This document shows positions 7,459 through 16,443 of a stretch of 64,000 nt of DNA, one piece after another. The translations under genes and the position numbers were made by a program. Origin of the DNA: Flavobacteriales bacterium (GTDB taxonomy: Bacteria; Bacteroidota; Bacteroidia; Flavobacteriales_D; Sanyastnellaceae); the NCBI GenBank assembly GCA_022447625.1, contig JAKVAX010000017.1, forward strand, positions 18,584-82,583, read 5' to 3'. The notes below the pieces were generated by a model. That model worked only from the letters and a program-made list of their open reading frames with translations, was not told where the DNA came from and did not search any database. The stretch's first letter is position 1. Each line of letters begins with the position of its first letter.

Positions 7459-9717
7459 TTAGTGTCTGATCAACAACTGTCCTGTCATTTTCGCATTGTC
7501 ACCTTCGGCACGAACGAAGTACCACCCTGTAGGAAGATCTGCCGTGTTCAGCTGAACTTGATTATCGTTCACTACTGATTGGCTGTGAACGATTTGTCCA
7601 ACTGCATTCAATACTTCCAAACGATCAGCTCCAACTGGTAGCTCGATAATCGCGTTTTGGTTGGCAGGGTTCGGGTAAATCTTTAGCTCAGAAGCTTCAA
7701 GTGAACCAATACTCAAGTCTTGAGTACAGAAGTCTACATTGTCTTCATCTGTGAACTCACCTCCAGTAGCGAAGGTTTGTCCGAGGTGGTTGTATAGTTC
7801 ATATGAGCCTTCACCCCAACCACAACAGATTCCGTCTCCGAATGCGTCGAAGATGGTGAAAGTGTAACAACCTTCTTCAATGCATAAGTTCACTGTGACC
7901 AGTTCTCCGTCTGCATCATCAGCGTATGGACCACCATTGTAAACTACTTGGTTGTTCGCATTGCGCACTTCCCACGTAGTCTCAGAACCGTAATCATCTA
8001 GTGTAAGCTCAAGAACGTAATCCAATGTTGGGCCTGTATTCGCTGTGAATTCAAACGTCGCCGAGTTATTCGTGTTGTTTTCGTCGTTCTCAGCATTAGG
8101 ACCTTCGAGTACAACTGTGATTTCGTTGTTTCCGTCTTGAAGGTTTGCGGCTGGTAGTGCTACGGTTGTGCTAGCAAACTGCTCCAATGTTCCCGTCCAA
8201 GGAATCGTCTGGATTAGCGTTCCGTTCACGTAGTACTCAATAGTGATTGAGTTTACTGTTGTTGTTCCCATGTTTGAGATGACAACACTCGGGAAAGCAG
8301 TGTTTCCACAAACGACTTCATCAACACCTGTGATCGCGCCTGCTACTACATCGTAAGCCAGGGCCTCGAATCCTTCTGGGTACCCATCAAGAACAGTCGC
8401 TCCTGTGTTCAGCGGATCCAACCAGTCACGTAAACGTGAGCTTGGTGAGTTACCATCCCAGCTAACACCGAAACGTCCGTACCAGTCAGCGCCACCGTTA
8501 TTCACGCTTCCGTTACACGCAGCGAAACCTCCGTAGAGCTGTCCGATAATGCGGTGGTTCTGATCGAATAGAGGTGATCCAGAAGATCCACCTTCTGTAA
8601 CTCCATCTTCCCATTCATCGATGTACCATACAGCAGCTCCTGCTTGGTTCGCATGGTAAGGATTGTCTTCGTCGAAGCAAATCTTCTTCACGTCTCCTGA
8701 TGGGTGGTGAATACCTGTGGTATTCTGCACTGTTTGCTGGTCAGAATTGTCCCATCCTGCGTACTGCACGTTGAAGTCAGCCGGAGGAGTTTCGTTCAAT
8801 TCAAGAAGAGCCATGTCACTACCTGCGCTGCTTGCTAGAAGAGATGATCCACTGACACTTTGGTTGGTAGGCCCGTTAGAACCGTTGCAACCTGCTGTTT
8901 CGTGGTTGAAGTAGAATACCCAGTTGTTGTTTCCACCTAGACAGTGGTTCGCCGTAAGAAAGTAAGGCGTGCCATCTTGAGCGGTGTTGTTCACCAGCGC
9001 ACCACTACACACAGCAAACCCTCCGCTCACGATCAGCGCTACTGAGCGGCTTTCTGTTTGCCACATGTCTCCTTCCGGGCAGTTTACATTGATATTACAT
9101 GCACCAGAATTTCCGAAAGGTCCACGGTTTGTTTCTGCGCCGTAGCCCACCATTGAGCGGTATCCATGTACAATGGTTCCTACTTCAAGAATACTTTTCC
9201 CTGCCACGTCAGCTGGTTCGTAAAGCTCGATCACAGCTAAATCGCCATCGATCAAACCTACACCGAAGCCGCCGTGCGGTTGGTTACTTTCACTTGTATA
9301 TGATCCTTTGAAAGCAGAACGGTCTTCATTCCAGATGAAGAGTTTTGCTCCGTCGGCCAATTTGAAACGGTTGAAGATAAAGCTGATGCTTGTTGCTTCA
9401 GGACATTCAATGGCTAGTTGCCATAGGGAAGCTCCGTTTTCAAGTTCAATTGTGTTACCTACTTCATTGCGATCAAGCGATACTTTCCATTCTTCACCGA
9501 AGCGGTATGGTGCTTCTTTGTATTGGTCAGTCACTTCATCTTGGTTGCGCAGGAGTTCCAGGTCTAGCGCCCCCGTGCTGTAAGTATCGATCGCTGCGCG
9601 ATCATAGGATTTTTCGTGCCAGTTAAATGGCGATCCACCGTGTTCGATCTGAGCTGTTACTCCGAAGGTCAAACAGGTCATTAAGAATGTCAGGACAAAG
9701 GTTGGTTTCTTGAACAT
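7459..9717 (-). CDS. Secreted trypsin-like serine protease with T9SS sorting domain
   Basis: 752 residues from the ATG at 9717, which gives a clean signal peptide (KPTFVLTFLMTCLTFGVTAQ); an upstream start at 9747 overlaps the preceding gene. The S1 protease domain resembles lysyl endopeptidases: His258 in YFLTANHCLGG, Asp301 in SDMALLEL and Ser379 in EGGSSGSPLF. An N-terminal propeptide-like region (about 30-200) precedes it. After the protease domain come a CARDB-like segment (VVISNMGTTTVNSITIEYYVNG) and a Cys-rich module with GDGICCGWGEGSYEL. A type A C-terminal sorting domain (LKIYPNPANQNAIIELP to the end) implies export through the outer membrane by T9SS. It is coupled to the upstream lipoprotein gene with a one-base gap. 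Substrate specificity is not established. Confidence 0.93.
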   Translation of the reverse strand: MFKKPTFVLTFLMTCLTFGVTAQIEHGGSPFNWHEKSYDRAAIDTYSTGALDLELLRNQDEVTDQYKEAPYRFGEEWKVSLDRNEVGNTIELENGASLWQLAIECPEATSISFIFNRFKLADGAKLFIWNEDRSAFKGSYTSESNQPHGGFGVGLIDGDLAVIELYEPADVAGKSILEVGTIVHGYRSMVGYGAETNRGPFGNSGACNINVNCPEGDMWQTESRSVALIVSGGFAVCSGALVNNTAQDGTPYFLTANHCLGGNNNWVFYFNHETAGCNGSNGPTNQSVSGSSLLASSAGSDMALLELNETPPADFNVQYAGWDNSDQQTVQNTTGIHHPSGDVKKICFDEDNPYHANQAGAAVWYIDEWEDGVTEGGSSGSPLFDQNHRIIGQLYGGFAACNGSVNNGGADWYGRFGVSWDGNSPSSRLRDWLDPLNTGATVLDGYPEGFEALAYDVVAGAITGVDEVVCGNTAFPSVVISNMGTTTVNSITIEYYVNGTLIQTIPWTGTLEQFASTTVALPAANLQDGNNEITVVLEGPNAENDENNTNNSATFEFTANTGPTLDYVLELTLDDYGSETTWEVRNANNQVVYNGGPYADDADGELVTVNLCIEEGCYTFTIFDAFGDGICCGWGEGSYELYNHLGQTFATGGEFTDEDNVDFCTQDLSIGSLEASELKIYPNPANQNAIIELPVGADRLEVLNAVGQIVHSQSVVNDNQVQLNTADLPTGWYFVRAEGDNAKMTGQLLIRH

Positions 9718-9718
9718 A

Positions 9719-10177
9719 TCAATAGGTGTATACGATCTTTGAGTCATAATTGCGCAGGCGGAGGATTATGGTTCCTTCTTTCCCTGCTCTGATCTTTGAG
9801 AGATCAAAAGCAAGAGTATCAGTCAGTAGCCCCCTACAAGTATCTCCATTGTTATTGTGACTAAGTGTCAAATTCATCTGTGGTGGCATGCTTTTCATCA
9901 TGGCACCATTGGTAAACAAGGTGAACTCATGATCTTCGCATCCTCCAGAATAACTTACAACCAGTTGAAGGATATCCCCACCGGTACTCGCTTCTTTCAC
10001 TGAGTATTCAGCACCCGTCGTAAAGTCTACGCCTTGCTTAATAACAAGTGGCTGTACATCAAGTTTACTCACTTCTTGAGTTGTTGAAGGCTCCGTTTCA
10101 GCCACTGCAGTGGTTTCTTTCTTTGTTCCGCAGTTCAATAGAACTACAGAGAGTGTCAATAGTAGAATCGACTTCAT
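9719..10177 (-). CDS. Putative lipoprotein upstream of the T9SS protease
   Basis: About 152 residues from the ATG at 10177, giving a lipoprotein signal (LLLTLSVVLLNCGTKKE) with the lipobox Cys near residue 17. The longer frame to 10273 would run through the promoter at 10183. The mature part shows no family I recognise; it has a beta-rich pattern (LQLVVSYSGGCEDHEFTLF, then GTIILRLRNYDSKIVYTY), and the Cys-x-Asp-His-Glu segment recalls the small NigD-like or hypothetical lipoproteins of Bacteroidota. Its TGA lies one base from the protease ATG, so the two are one operon. A role as partner or inhibitor of the protease is speculative. Confidence 0.75.
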   Translation of the reverse strand: MKSILLLTLSVVLLNCGTKKETTAVAETEPSTTQEVSKLDVQPLVIKQGVDFTTGAEYSVKEASTGGDILQLVVSYSGGCEDHEFTLFTNGAMMKSMPPQMNLTLSHNNNGDTCRGLLTDTLAFDLSKIRAGKEGTIILRLRNYDSKIVYTY

Positions 10178-10182
10178 AGTTT

Positions 10183-10211
10183 CAAATTTAATACAGACCA
10201 TTGGTATGCAA
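10183..10211 (-). promoter_or_regulatory. Promoter of the lipoprotein-protease operon
   Basis: Perfect TAAATTTG box (complement of 10183-10190), with TTG 18 bases upstream (complement of 10209-10211), just ahead of the ATG at 10177. Two inverted repeats overlap or precede it: GGTAT/ATACC (10203-10220) and ACCTTG/CAAGGT (10240-10260). These could be operators. Confidence 0.7.
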
Positions 10212-10285
10212 GCCGATACCTTGGTTGTGTTTATTCCACACCTTGGAGTGCAAACAAGGTACCGAAGATACATTTTGGAGTGATA

Positions 10286-12316
10286 TCAGGCTATCTTTTT
10301 AGAGGCTAGAAGCTCTTTCAAAGAGAACATTTCATCGCGTAATCGAGCAGCTTCCATGAAGTCCAGCTCTTTCGCAGCCTTCTCCATGCGCTTCTTGGTT
10401 TGTTCCACGAGTTTCTCAAGTTTTTCAGCGCTCAAGTATTGGATTACTGGATCGGCAGCCATGTTCGGTCCTTGTAATTCAGCCTCGCCAGAATAGATCT
10501 TACCGCGATCATCCACCAAATCAGTTTGTTCGAATAGATTTTTCCTTGTTTTCTTAATCTGTTGAGGAGTGATACCGTGCTTCTCATTGTATTCCACTTG
10601 GCGTTCCCGACGACGAGAGGTCTCATCAATAGTCTGCTGCATACTGTCCGTAATCTTATCAGCATACATGATCACACGTCCATTGACATTGCGCGCTGCA
10701 CGTCCTGCAGTCTGAGTAAGCGATCGGTTGCTACGCAAGAATCCTTCTTTATCCGCGTCCATAATAGCCACAAGGGAAACTTCTGGAAGGTCAAGTCCTT
10801 CTCGAAGAAGGTTTACACCCACCAATACGTCGATGATCCCTTCACGCAACTCACGAATAATCTCGATGCGATCTAGGGTCTTTACTTCTGAGTGCATATA
10901 TCGACACTTGATGCTCAGACGGTCAAGGTATTTTGACAGCTCTTCCGCCATTCGTTTCGTCAAGGTAGTTACCAATACACGTTCTCCGTTTTCAATCGTC
11001 TGTTGAATCTCACCAATCAAGTCATCTACTTGGTTTTCGCAAGGACGTACATCGATTGGTGGATCAAGGAGTCCTGTTGGACGAACGAGCTGTTCAACCA
11101 CAACTCCTTCAGATCGTTCGAGTTCGAAATCAGCAGGCGTCGCACTGACATAGATGGCTTGATTCAGTAGCCCGTCGAACTCATCGAACTTCAACGGACG
11201 GTTATCCATGGCTGCTGGAATGCGGAAACCGTAGTCTACAAGGTTAATCTTTCGAGCGCGATCACCTCCGTACATCGCTCCAATTTGTGGAACGGTCACG
11301 TGACTTTCATCGATCACCATCAAGAAATCTTCAGGGAAATAGTCTAACAAACAGAACGGACGTTCACCAGGCTGTCTGCGGTCGAAGTAGCGAGAGTAAT
11401 TCTCAATACCGCTGCAGTACCCCAGTTCTTTCATCATCTCGATGTCATACACCGTGCGCTCTTCGAGACGTTTTGCTTCGAGGTATTTGCCTTGTTCTTT
11501 GAAGAAATCTACCTGCTTGACCATGTCTTGTTGAATCTGCCAAATGGCATCGTTCATCGTGTCGCGTCCTGTAACGAAGAGGTTGGCAGGGTAGATATTG
11601 ACTTCATCTAGATCGTAGAGCTTCTGTCCGCTTTCCGGATCAATAGTCTCTAAACTCTCGATTTCATCGCCCCAAAAAGAAATACGCAGCGCATGATCAG
11701 CATATGCTAAGAATACATCCACCGTATCACCTTGTACACGGAAGTTTCCTCGATTAAACTCTGCTCTTGTGCGTGAGTAAAGACTTTCTACTAGGCGGTG
11801 GAGTAGTTTGTTTCGGCCGATATACTCACCAACCTTCACTGGAATGACGCTTTTGTGGAATTCCACCGGGTTCCCAATACCGTAAATACAAGAAACTGAA
11901 GCAACCACGATGACGTCACGTCTTCCCGAGAGCAACGAACTTGTCGTGCTCAATCGAAGCTTCTCAATTTCTTCATTGATACTGAGGTCTTTTTCGATGT
12001 AGGTACCAGTTACTGGGATAAATGCTTCAGGTTGGTAGTAATCGTAATAACTCACGAAATACTCTACCAGGTTATTCGGGAAGAACTCCTTGAACTCGCT
12101 GTACAGCTGCGCCGCTAGCGTTTTGTTATGCGACAAAATCAGGGTAGGGCGCTGTGTTTCCTTAATTACGTTAGCTACCGTAAAGGTCTTTCCGGAACCT
12201 GTAACCCCAAGAAGGGTCTGGAACGGGACACCTTCGTTGATGCCTTGAGAAAGTTCTTTGATCGCTGTAGGTTGATCTCCAGTTGGTTGGAAATCCGAGA
12301 CGAGGTCGAAGTTCAT
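10286..12316 (-). CDS. uvrB: UvrABC excinuclease subunit B
   Basis: A 676-residue nucleotide-excision repair helicase-like subunit, full length. It shows Walker A GVTGSGKT (about 39-46), the beta-hairpin region YYDYYQPEAFIP, the DEAD-like box LMVIDESHVTVPQ, motif V/VI segments (VGVNLLREGLDLPEV; QTAGRAARN) and the C-terminal UVR domain (EKLVEQTKKRMEKAAKELDFMEAARLRDEM) that contacts UvrC. It loads onto lesions with UvrA and directs UvrC incision. No uvrA or uvrC is nearby. Confidence 0.97.
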   Translation of the reverse strand: MNFDLVSDFQPTGDQPTAIKELSQGINEGVPFQTLLGVTGSGKTFTVANVIKETQRPTLILSHNKTLAAQLYSEFKEFFPNNLVEYFVSYYDYYQPEAFIPVTGTYIEKDLSINEEIEKLRLSTTSSLLSGRRDVIVVASVSCIYGIGNPVEFHKSVIPVKVGEYIGRNKLLHRLVESLYSRTRAEFNRGNFRVQGDTVDVFLAYADHALRISFWGDEIESLETIDPESGQKLYDLDEVNIYPANLFVTGRDTMNDAIWQIQQDMVKQVDFFKEQGKYLEAKRLEERTVYDIEMMKELGYCSGIENYSRYFDRRQPGERPFCLLDYFPEDFLMVIDESHVTVPQIGAMYGGDRARKINLVDYGFRIPAAMDNRPLKFDEFDGLLNQAIYVSATPADFELERSEGVVVEQLVRPTGLLDPPIDVRPCENQVDDLIGEIQQTIENGERVLVTTLTKRMAEELSKYLDRLSIKCRYMHSEVKTLDRIEIIRELREGIIDVLVGVNLLREGLDLPEVSLVAIMDADKEGFLRSNRSLTQTAGRAARNVNGRVIMYADKITDSMQQTIDETSRRRERQVEYNEKHGITPQQIKKTRKNLFEQTDLVDDRGKIYSGEAELQGPNMAADPVIQYLSAEKLEKLVEQTKKRMEKAAKELDFMEAARLRDEMFSLKELLASKKIA

Positions 12317-12345
12317 AGGGTGAAAATACGTCTTTCAACTGTGGT

Positions 12346-13032
12346 TTAGAAGAGGATTCCAAGGCGTAACGCCGAATGAATACCAATCGAGGTGTAGTCC
12401 GCCTTAAAGGTATAAGGAGATTCGCTTCCAACGATGTTGATGTGGTTACCAACCCAAGGGATGAATCCTAGGTTCTCTTCCCAGAACCCGATGTTTGGTT
12501 CTGGGCCGGTGGTGGCAGTCCCGCTCACTTGACCGAAGGCCAATCCGAAGCCAACCAGCGTGAGATCGATTGACCAAGCATCATTTACCACCCATTGAAC
12601 TCCATATTGCAAACCGAGTACACTTTGGGTCCATTTGCCTTCAGCGGTATAGGAGGTTCCATCGAATTGATGTGTCACACTGGCATCCCAAATATGGTGT
12701 TGGAAGTAACCTGCGATGTAGGGTTTGGTGGGTTGTGTTCTACCTTTTCGGGTATAGAAACGATAGGCGAGTTGACCGCCAATCACTTGCGCTTCACTCC
12801 TTGAGAGCTCCCAGCCTGTTTCAAGATTGTTGAATGCCATGTTCGGACCCGATATCCTGGGTCTGTAGGTGGCCGTGAGTTGCCAAGAGAATTGTTTGTC
12901 GCGTACTTTCTCAAAACTGAATGAGGCGGTACCAAAGGCTGCTGAAGCCACATTGACTTTCGCCACACGGATTTGTGCAGTCGAAGAGAGTGCGAATAAT
13001 AGACTGAATATGAGAGCAAGACTTCGTTTCAC
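12346..13032 (-). CDS. Probable outer-membrane/secreted beta-barrel-like protein of unknown function
   Basis: 228 residues from a GTG at 13032, which gives a compact signal peptide (KRSLALIFSLLFALSSTAQ). A TTG six codons upstream sits at the edge of the rplI terminator and is less likely. After cleavage the protein is rich in alternating aromatic/polar stretches (FSWQLTATYRPRI, GGQLAYRFYTRKG, SVLGLQYGVQWVV, SIDLTLVGFGLAFG) and ends HSALRLGILF, compatible with an 8-strand outer-membrane barrel of DUF3575/OmpW-like size. No specific family is recognised. Confidence 0.7.
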   Translation of the reverse strand: MKRSLALIFSLLFALSSTAQIRVAKVNVASAAFGTASFSFEKVRDKQFSWQLTATYRPRISGPNMAFNNLETGWELSRSEAQVIGGQLAYRFYTRKGRTQPTKPYIAGYFQHHIWDASVTHQFDGTSYTAEGKWTQSVLGLQYGVQWVVNDAWSIDLTLVGFGLAFGQVSGTATTGPEPNIGFWEENLGFIPWVGNHINIVGSESPYTFKADYTSIGIHSALRLGILF

Positions 13033-13050
13033 AGGAGAGGTAAGAAACAA

Positions 13051-13077
13051 AAAAGGACCGGATACTCCGGTCCTTTT
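13051..13077 (-). terminator. Terminator of the rpsF-rpsR-rplI operon
   Basis: 12-base perfect stem AAAAGGACCGGA/TCCGGTCCTTTT with loop TAC, 22 bases after the rplI stop on the minus strand. Confidence 0.88.
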
Positions 13078-13099
13078 AATGTTTTATTCAGAGGGAGAA

Positions 13100-13546
13100 T
13101 TACTCTCCTACAACTTCGAATGTAACGTCTTGAGTAACGTTCTTGTGAAGTTTCACTTTCGCTATGTACTCGCCAAGTTCCTTGATGCTATCTTCAGCGA
13201 TAGAGATGCTACGACGGTCGATTTCGAAACCGGCTTTGTTCAATGCTTCTGCAATCTGAATAGAGTTTACAGAACCGAAGATCTTACCGTTCTCTCCAGC
13301 CTTCGCACCAATGCTAAGCTTGAGAGCACCCATCTTGTCAGCAATACCCTGTGCTTCCGCAAGGATTTTCTCTTCTTTGTGAGCGCGCTGACGCTGGTTT
13401 TCTTCTAGGATCTTCTTCGCAGACTTCGTTGCAACTTCTGCCAATCCTTGTGGGATGAGGTAGTTACGAGCATAACCCGGACGTACGGTAACGATTTCGT
13501 CTTTGCTGCCGAGCTTTTCAATCTCTTGTTTTAGAATTACTTCCAT
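13100..13546 (-). CDS. rplI: 50S ribosomal protein L9
   Basis: 148 residues, normal length. The N-terminal 23S rRNA-binding domain is recognisable (VILKQEIEKLGSKDEIVTVRPGYARNYLIPQGLA). A long central helix (KKILEENQRQRAHKEEK) links to the C-terminal domain (GAKAGENGKIFGSVNSIQIAEAL). It is the last gene of the rpsF-rpsR-rplI operon, 14 bases after rpsR, followed by a strong terminator. Confidence 0.97.
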   Translation of the reverse strand: MEVILKQEIEKLGSKDEIVTVRPGYARNYLIPQGLAEVATKSAKKILEENQRQRAHKEEKILAEAQGIADKMGALKLSIGAKAGENGKIFGSVNSIQIAEALNKAGFEIDRRSISIAEDSIKELGEYIAKVKLHKNVTQDVTFEVVGE

Positions 13547-13560
13547 TGTCTCGGGTTTTA

Positions 13561-13827
13561 TTATTTCAACATGTCAGCAACGTATGGCATTAAAGCCAAG
13601 TGACGTGCTTTCTTGATTGCCTGAGCCACTTTACGCTGGTACTTCATAGAAGTTCCAGTCAAACGACGAGGAAGAATCTTTCCTTGCTCGTTGCAAAGCA
13701 TCAATAGGTAATCTGGATCTTTGTAATCAATGTACTTGATTCCTGCCTTCTTGAATCGACAGTATTTTTCGCGCTGAGTCTCAATTTGAATTGGATTCAG
13801 GTAACGGATATCTCCTTTCTGTGCCAT
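13561..13827 (-). CDS. rpsR: 30S ribosomal protein S18
   Basis: 88 residues. The S18 core is clear: KKYCRFKKAGIKYIDYKD-like N-terminus (EKYCRFKKAGIKYIDY), KILPRRLTGTSMKYQRKVAQAIKKARHLALMPY at the C-terminus. Only one Cys of the N-terminal region remains (YCRFKK), so this looks like a zinc-independent form. It lies between rpsF and rplI in the conserved operon; S18 binds S6 in the platform of the small subunit. Confidence 0.97.
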   Translation of the reverse strand: MAQKGDIRYLNPIQIETQREKYCRFKKAGIKYIDYKDPDYLLMLCNEQGKILPRRLTGTSMKYQRKVAQAIKKARHLALMPYVADMLK

Positions 13828-13838
13828 GGTCTTCGGAA

Positions 13839-14195
13839 TTAAGCTTCTTTAGATTCAGTTTTCTGATTCTTCTTCTTGTTGCGACGGCTTTCAGCGTACT
13901 CGATATGGTACTTGTCCATACGTGTAGTCAAAAAGCGGATGATGCGCTCGTCGCGACGGAATTCCGTCTCGTACGGACGAATGCCTTCACCTGGCAATTC
14001 GAATTCAAGAAGATGGTAGAATCCAGTCGTCTTCTTCTGGATTGGGTAAGCCAGTTTCCGAAGTCCCCAGTTCTCTTCATGAACAACTTTTCCTCCGTTG
14101 TCCTTGATGAGTCCTTTGAACTTGGTCACTGTTTCCGCTGCCTGCTCCTCAGACAGCACGGGAGTCATTATGAAAACAGTTTCGTAACGGTTCAT
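13839..14195 (-). CDS. rpsF: 30S ribosomal protein S6
   Basis: 118 residues, first gene of the rpsF-rpsR-rplI operon. It shows [17 protein letters not shown], the [22 protein letters not shown] core, and a Lys/Asn-rich tail ([16 protein letters not shown]) typical of Bacteroidota S6. The start is the ATG at 14193-14195, 25 bases downstream of a perfect -7 promoter box. Confidence 0.97.
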   Translation of the reverse strand: MNRYETVFIMTPVLSEEQAAETVTKFKGLIKDNGGKVVHEENWGLRKLAYPIQKKTTGFYHLLEFELPGEGIRPYETEFRRDERIIRFLTTRMDKYHIEYAESRRNKKKNQKTESKEA

Positions 14196-14220
14196 TGTGT
14201 ATAAACTTAAAATTGGGGTG

Positions 14221-14251
14221 CAAAAGTACGTCTTTTCTTAAGAATCTGCAA
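14221..14251 (-). promoter_or_regulatory. Promoter of the rpsF operon
   Basis: TACTTTTG (complement of 14221-14228) is a perfect Bacteroidota -7 box; TTG (complement of 14249-14251) lies 20 bases upstream. Confidence 0.75.
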
Positions 14252-14256
14252 TACTC

Positions 14257-15183
14257 CTACTGTGGTTCCGTCCAAATAGTCAATCCATTGAGGCTATAAG
14301 AGGAAACCGGATACCCAAAAGCATTGAATGCTGTGGGTGTACAACTACCGTCTTCTATGCAGGCAAAAAGGTCAATGAGCGTTTCAAATTTATTGAATTC
14401 AACGCGAGGCGAACTGTGTGCTCCGAAATAGGTGTATTCGCTGCCCAACTCTTGTATGATGCGCTCTGTGGATGCTTCATAAGCAGGAAGGTCATTCCCT
14501 GGGAGGAAGGCATAGAGTGTTCCATTGTACATGAAGTCACCCGCAAAGAAGTACTTTCTATCACTGTCAACAATTGCCACTGATTCTGGAGTATGGCCAG
14601 GGATGTTCCACAGAGAAATCGTTCGTTCTCCCAAATCAATGGCTTGTCCATCACCCCACCACTCATTCACGACGACTTCAGAAGGACTAGAGGCCAAGAC
14701 TTCTTGGAAGGTAAATTCAAAATTTCCTCCGGCATCCGCTCGCTCATGCAAGTATTCGAGATCAATGAACGCATGTTGATCGAACTCCTGAGTGTTTCCC
14801 ACGTGGTCAAAATGAAAATGAGAAAAGACCACAGTAACTGGAACATTGGTTAATGAATCTACGAGATGGTACAGTGAGGCCTCGCCCAGACCAGTATCAA
14901 ACAACACTGCACGTTCATTTCCGGCGATGAGGAAATTGACGTTGTATTGAGAGCCCTGAGGTTCGGCTATTATATAGGTAGCACAATCCACCTTCTCCAC
15001 AAGGAACCAATCATCGAAGTAGAATGAACCATCCCATGGTCATGGGGTACCTCCTATGTCAGGACAAAAAACTTCAACCGGAGCAGGGGTAGAATCGGTT
15101 TCGCAAACCACTGGTTCTGCGTCTTTGTCGCAACTGACGAAGACGATAAAAAGCAAAAGTGCAAGCTTATGGGGTTGACGCAT
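14257..15183 (-). pseudogene. Metallo-beta-lactamase-fold lipoprotein interrupted by an in-frame TGA
   Basis: Reading from the ATG at 15183 gives a lipoprotein signal (KLALLLFIVFVSCDKDAEP) that runs to a TGA at 15040-15042. The same frame then continues without interruption (PWDGSFYFDDWFLVEKVDC) into a complete MBL-fold hydrolase that ends at 14257. The hydrolase has FSHFHFDHVGNT (HxHxDH), WNIPGHTPESVAIVD, a metal-ligand Asp in YFFAGDFMYNG, and a late His in YFGAHSSPR, so the active site is intact. Alternatives: a nonsense pseudogene, a base-call error, stop read-through, or restart at the GTG at 15000, which would leave a cytoplasmic enzyme with no export signal. The substrate is unknown; the family includes lactonases and thioester hydrolases. 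Confidence 0.75.
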
Positions 15184-15306
15184 AGTTCGGTAAGCTAATA
15201 TTTCCGAATGAATTCGGGGGTGAAGAGAGCTTCCGGAAAGGGGATTATTTGTGAATAACTCGGCTTTCTCAACCCAAAGAGCTTCACGATATTTGCATAC
15301 TACCCC

Positions 15307-16443
15307 ATGGAACAACAATCATTTCTCGTATCTGCTAGAAAGTACCGTCCGCAACGTTGGGAAACCGTCGTTGGCCAGGATGCGGTGACTTCTACGCTCA
15401 AAAAAGCGGTGAATACTGGCGAGATTGGCCAGTCATACCTCTTCTGTGGGCCACGAGGAGTAGGGAAGACCACGTGCGCTCGCATCTTTGCTCGCGCCAT
15501 TAATACGGGAGTCATCGAAGAAGCGGACGCTGCTGCTTCGCTTGATGTAATGGATGGTGGAGACCAAGCTGATGACTGGGCATTCAACATCTTCGAGCTT
15601 GATGGGGCATCCAACAACAAAGTAGAAGACATTCGCGGTCTAATTGACCAAGTGCGGATTCCACCTCAGAACGGCAAGTATAAGGTGTACATCATTGACG
15701 AGGTCCACATGTTGTCTCAAGGAGCATTCAATGCTTTCTTGAAAACGTTGGAAGAGCCACCACCTCACGCGGTGTTCATTCTAGCAACCACAGAGAAGCA
15801 CAAGGTAATCCCAACCATCCTCTCACGCTGTCAGATTTTCGATTTCAATCGCATCACTGTGACCGGAATGGTAAATCACCTTCAGAAAATTGTTTCTGAC
15901 AAAGGAGTTACCGCTGAGCCTGAAGCATTGCACGTGATTGCTCAGAAAGCGGATGGAGCCATGCGCGATGCACTCTCGATTTTTGATCAAGTGGTGGCAT
16001 TCACCAGTGGTAATCTGACGTATGATGCTGTGACCAAGAACTTGAATGTTCTGGGGCATGACCTCTATTTCCGTTTGACAGATCAGATTATCAAAGAAGA
16101 TATCCCGGCGGCACTGAAAGAGATCAATGAGGTTGTCAAAAAAGGATATGACCTCCACCACTTCATTAGTGGATTGGCAGGGCACTTCCGAAACCTAGTG
16201 ATGGCAAAGCAGCCCGGAGTCATTGATCTCTTGGAAGTTTCTGATACCGTAAAAGGCCAATATTCAGAAGTCGCACAGAACGCGGAAATGCCATTCCTTC
16301 AGAATGCATTGAACGAACTGCATGAAGCAGACATGAAGTACAAGCAGGCACACAACCCGCGCTTGCATACAGAGCTCTGTCTGATGAAGTTGTGTTCGAT
16401 CCATCAGCGCATCCGTGAAAAAAAAAAGGCCGCTTTAGCCTAA
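15307..16443 (+). CDS. dnaX: DNA polymerase III subunit gamma/tau, gamma-length frame
   Basis: 378 residues covering clamp-loader domains I-III: Walker A GPRGVGKTT, Walker B VYIIDEVHML, sensor 1 FILATTEKHKVIPTILSRCQ and sensor 2 region GAMRDALSIFDQ. The frame stops at 16443, shortly after A10 at 16418-16427. A -1 shift on that tract joins it to the frame ending at 17072, giving 588 residues, so this segment corresponds to a gamma product and the fusion to tau. The usual zinc-binding Cys cluster between Walker A and Walker B is absent: the segment between ARAINTGVIEE and FNIFELDGAS has no Cys. A weak promoter-like GATATTTG lies upstream of the ATG. Confidence 0.93.
   Translation: MEQQSFLVSARKYRPQRWETVVGQDAVTSTLKKAVNTGEIGQSYLFCGPRGVGKTTCARIFARAINTGVIEEADAAASLDVMDGGDQADDWAFNIFELDGASNNKVEDIRGLIDQVRIPPQNGKYKVYIIDEVHMLSQGAFNAFLKTLEEPPPHAVFILATTEKHKVIPTILSRCQIFDFNRITVTGMVNHLQKIVSDKGVTAEPEALHVIAQKADGAMRDALSIFDQVVAFTSGNLTYDAVTKNLNVLGHDLYFRLTDQIIKEDIPAALKEINEVVKKGYDLHHFISGLAGHFRNLVMAKQPGVIDLLEVSDTVKGQYSEVAQNAEMPFLQNALNELHEADMKYKQAHNPRLHTELCLMKLCSIHQRIREKKKAALA
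16418..16443 (+). other. dnaX: Probable programmed frameshift/slippage site in dnaX
   Basis: A10 (16418-16427) followed by GGC. The gamma frame ends 16 bases later at TAA. The -1 frame opens only at 16419, since the preceding codon is TGA at 16416-16418, so the switch must happen within the A-run. A small stem AGGC/GCCT (16427-16441) follows. This matches dnaX slippage known from E. coli (ribosomal) and Thermus (transcriptional), but a homopolymer length error cannot be excluded. Confidence 0.7.

Noticed and set aside
9718..9747. Longer protease start at 9747
   Set aside because: It would overlap the upstream lipoprotein gene and put 10 extra residues before the signal peptide.
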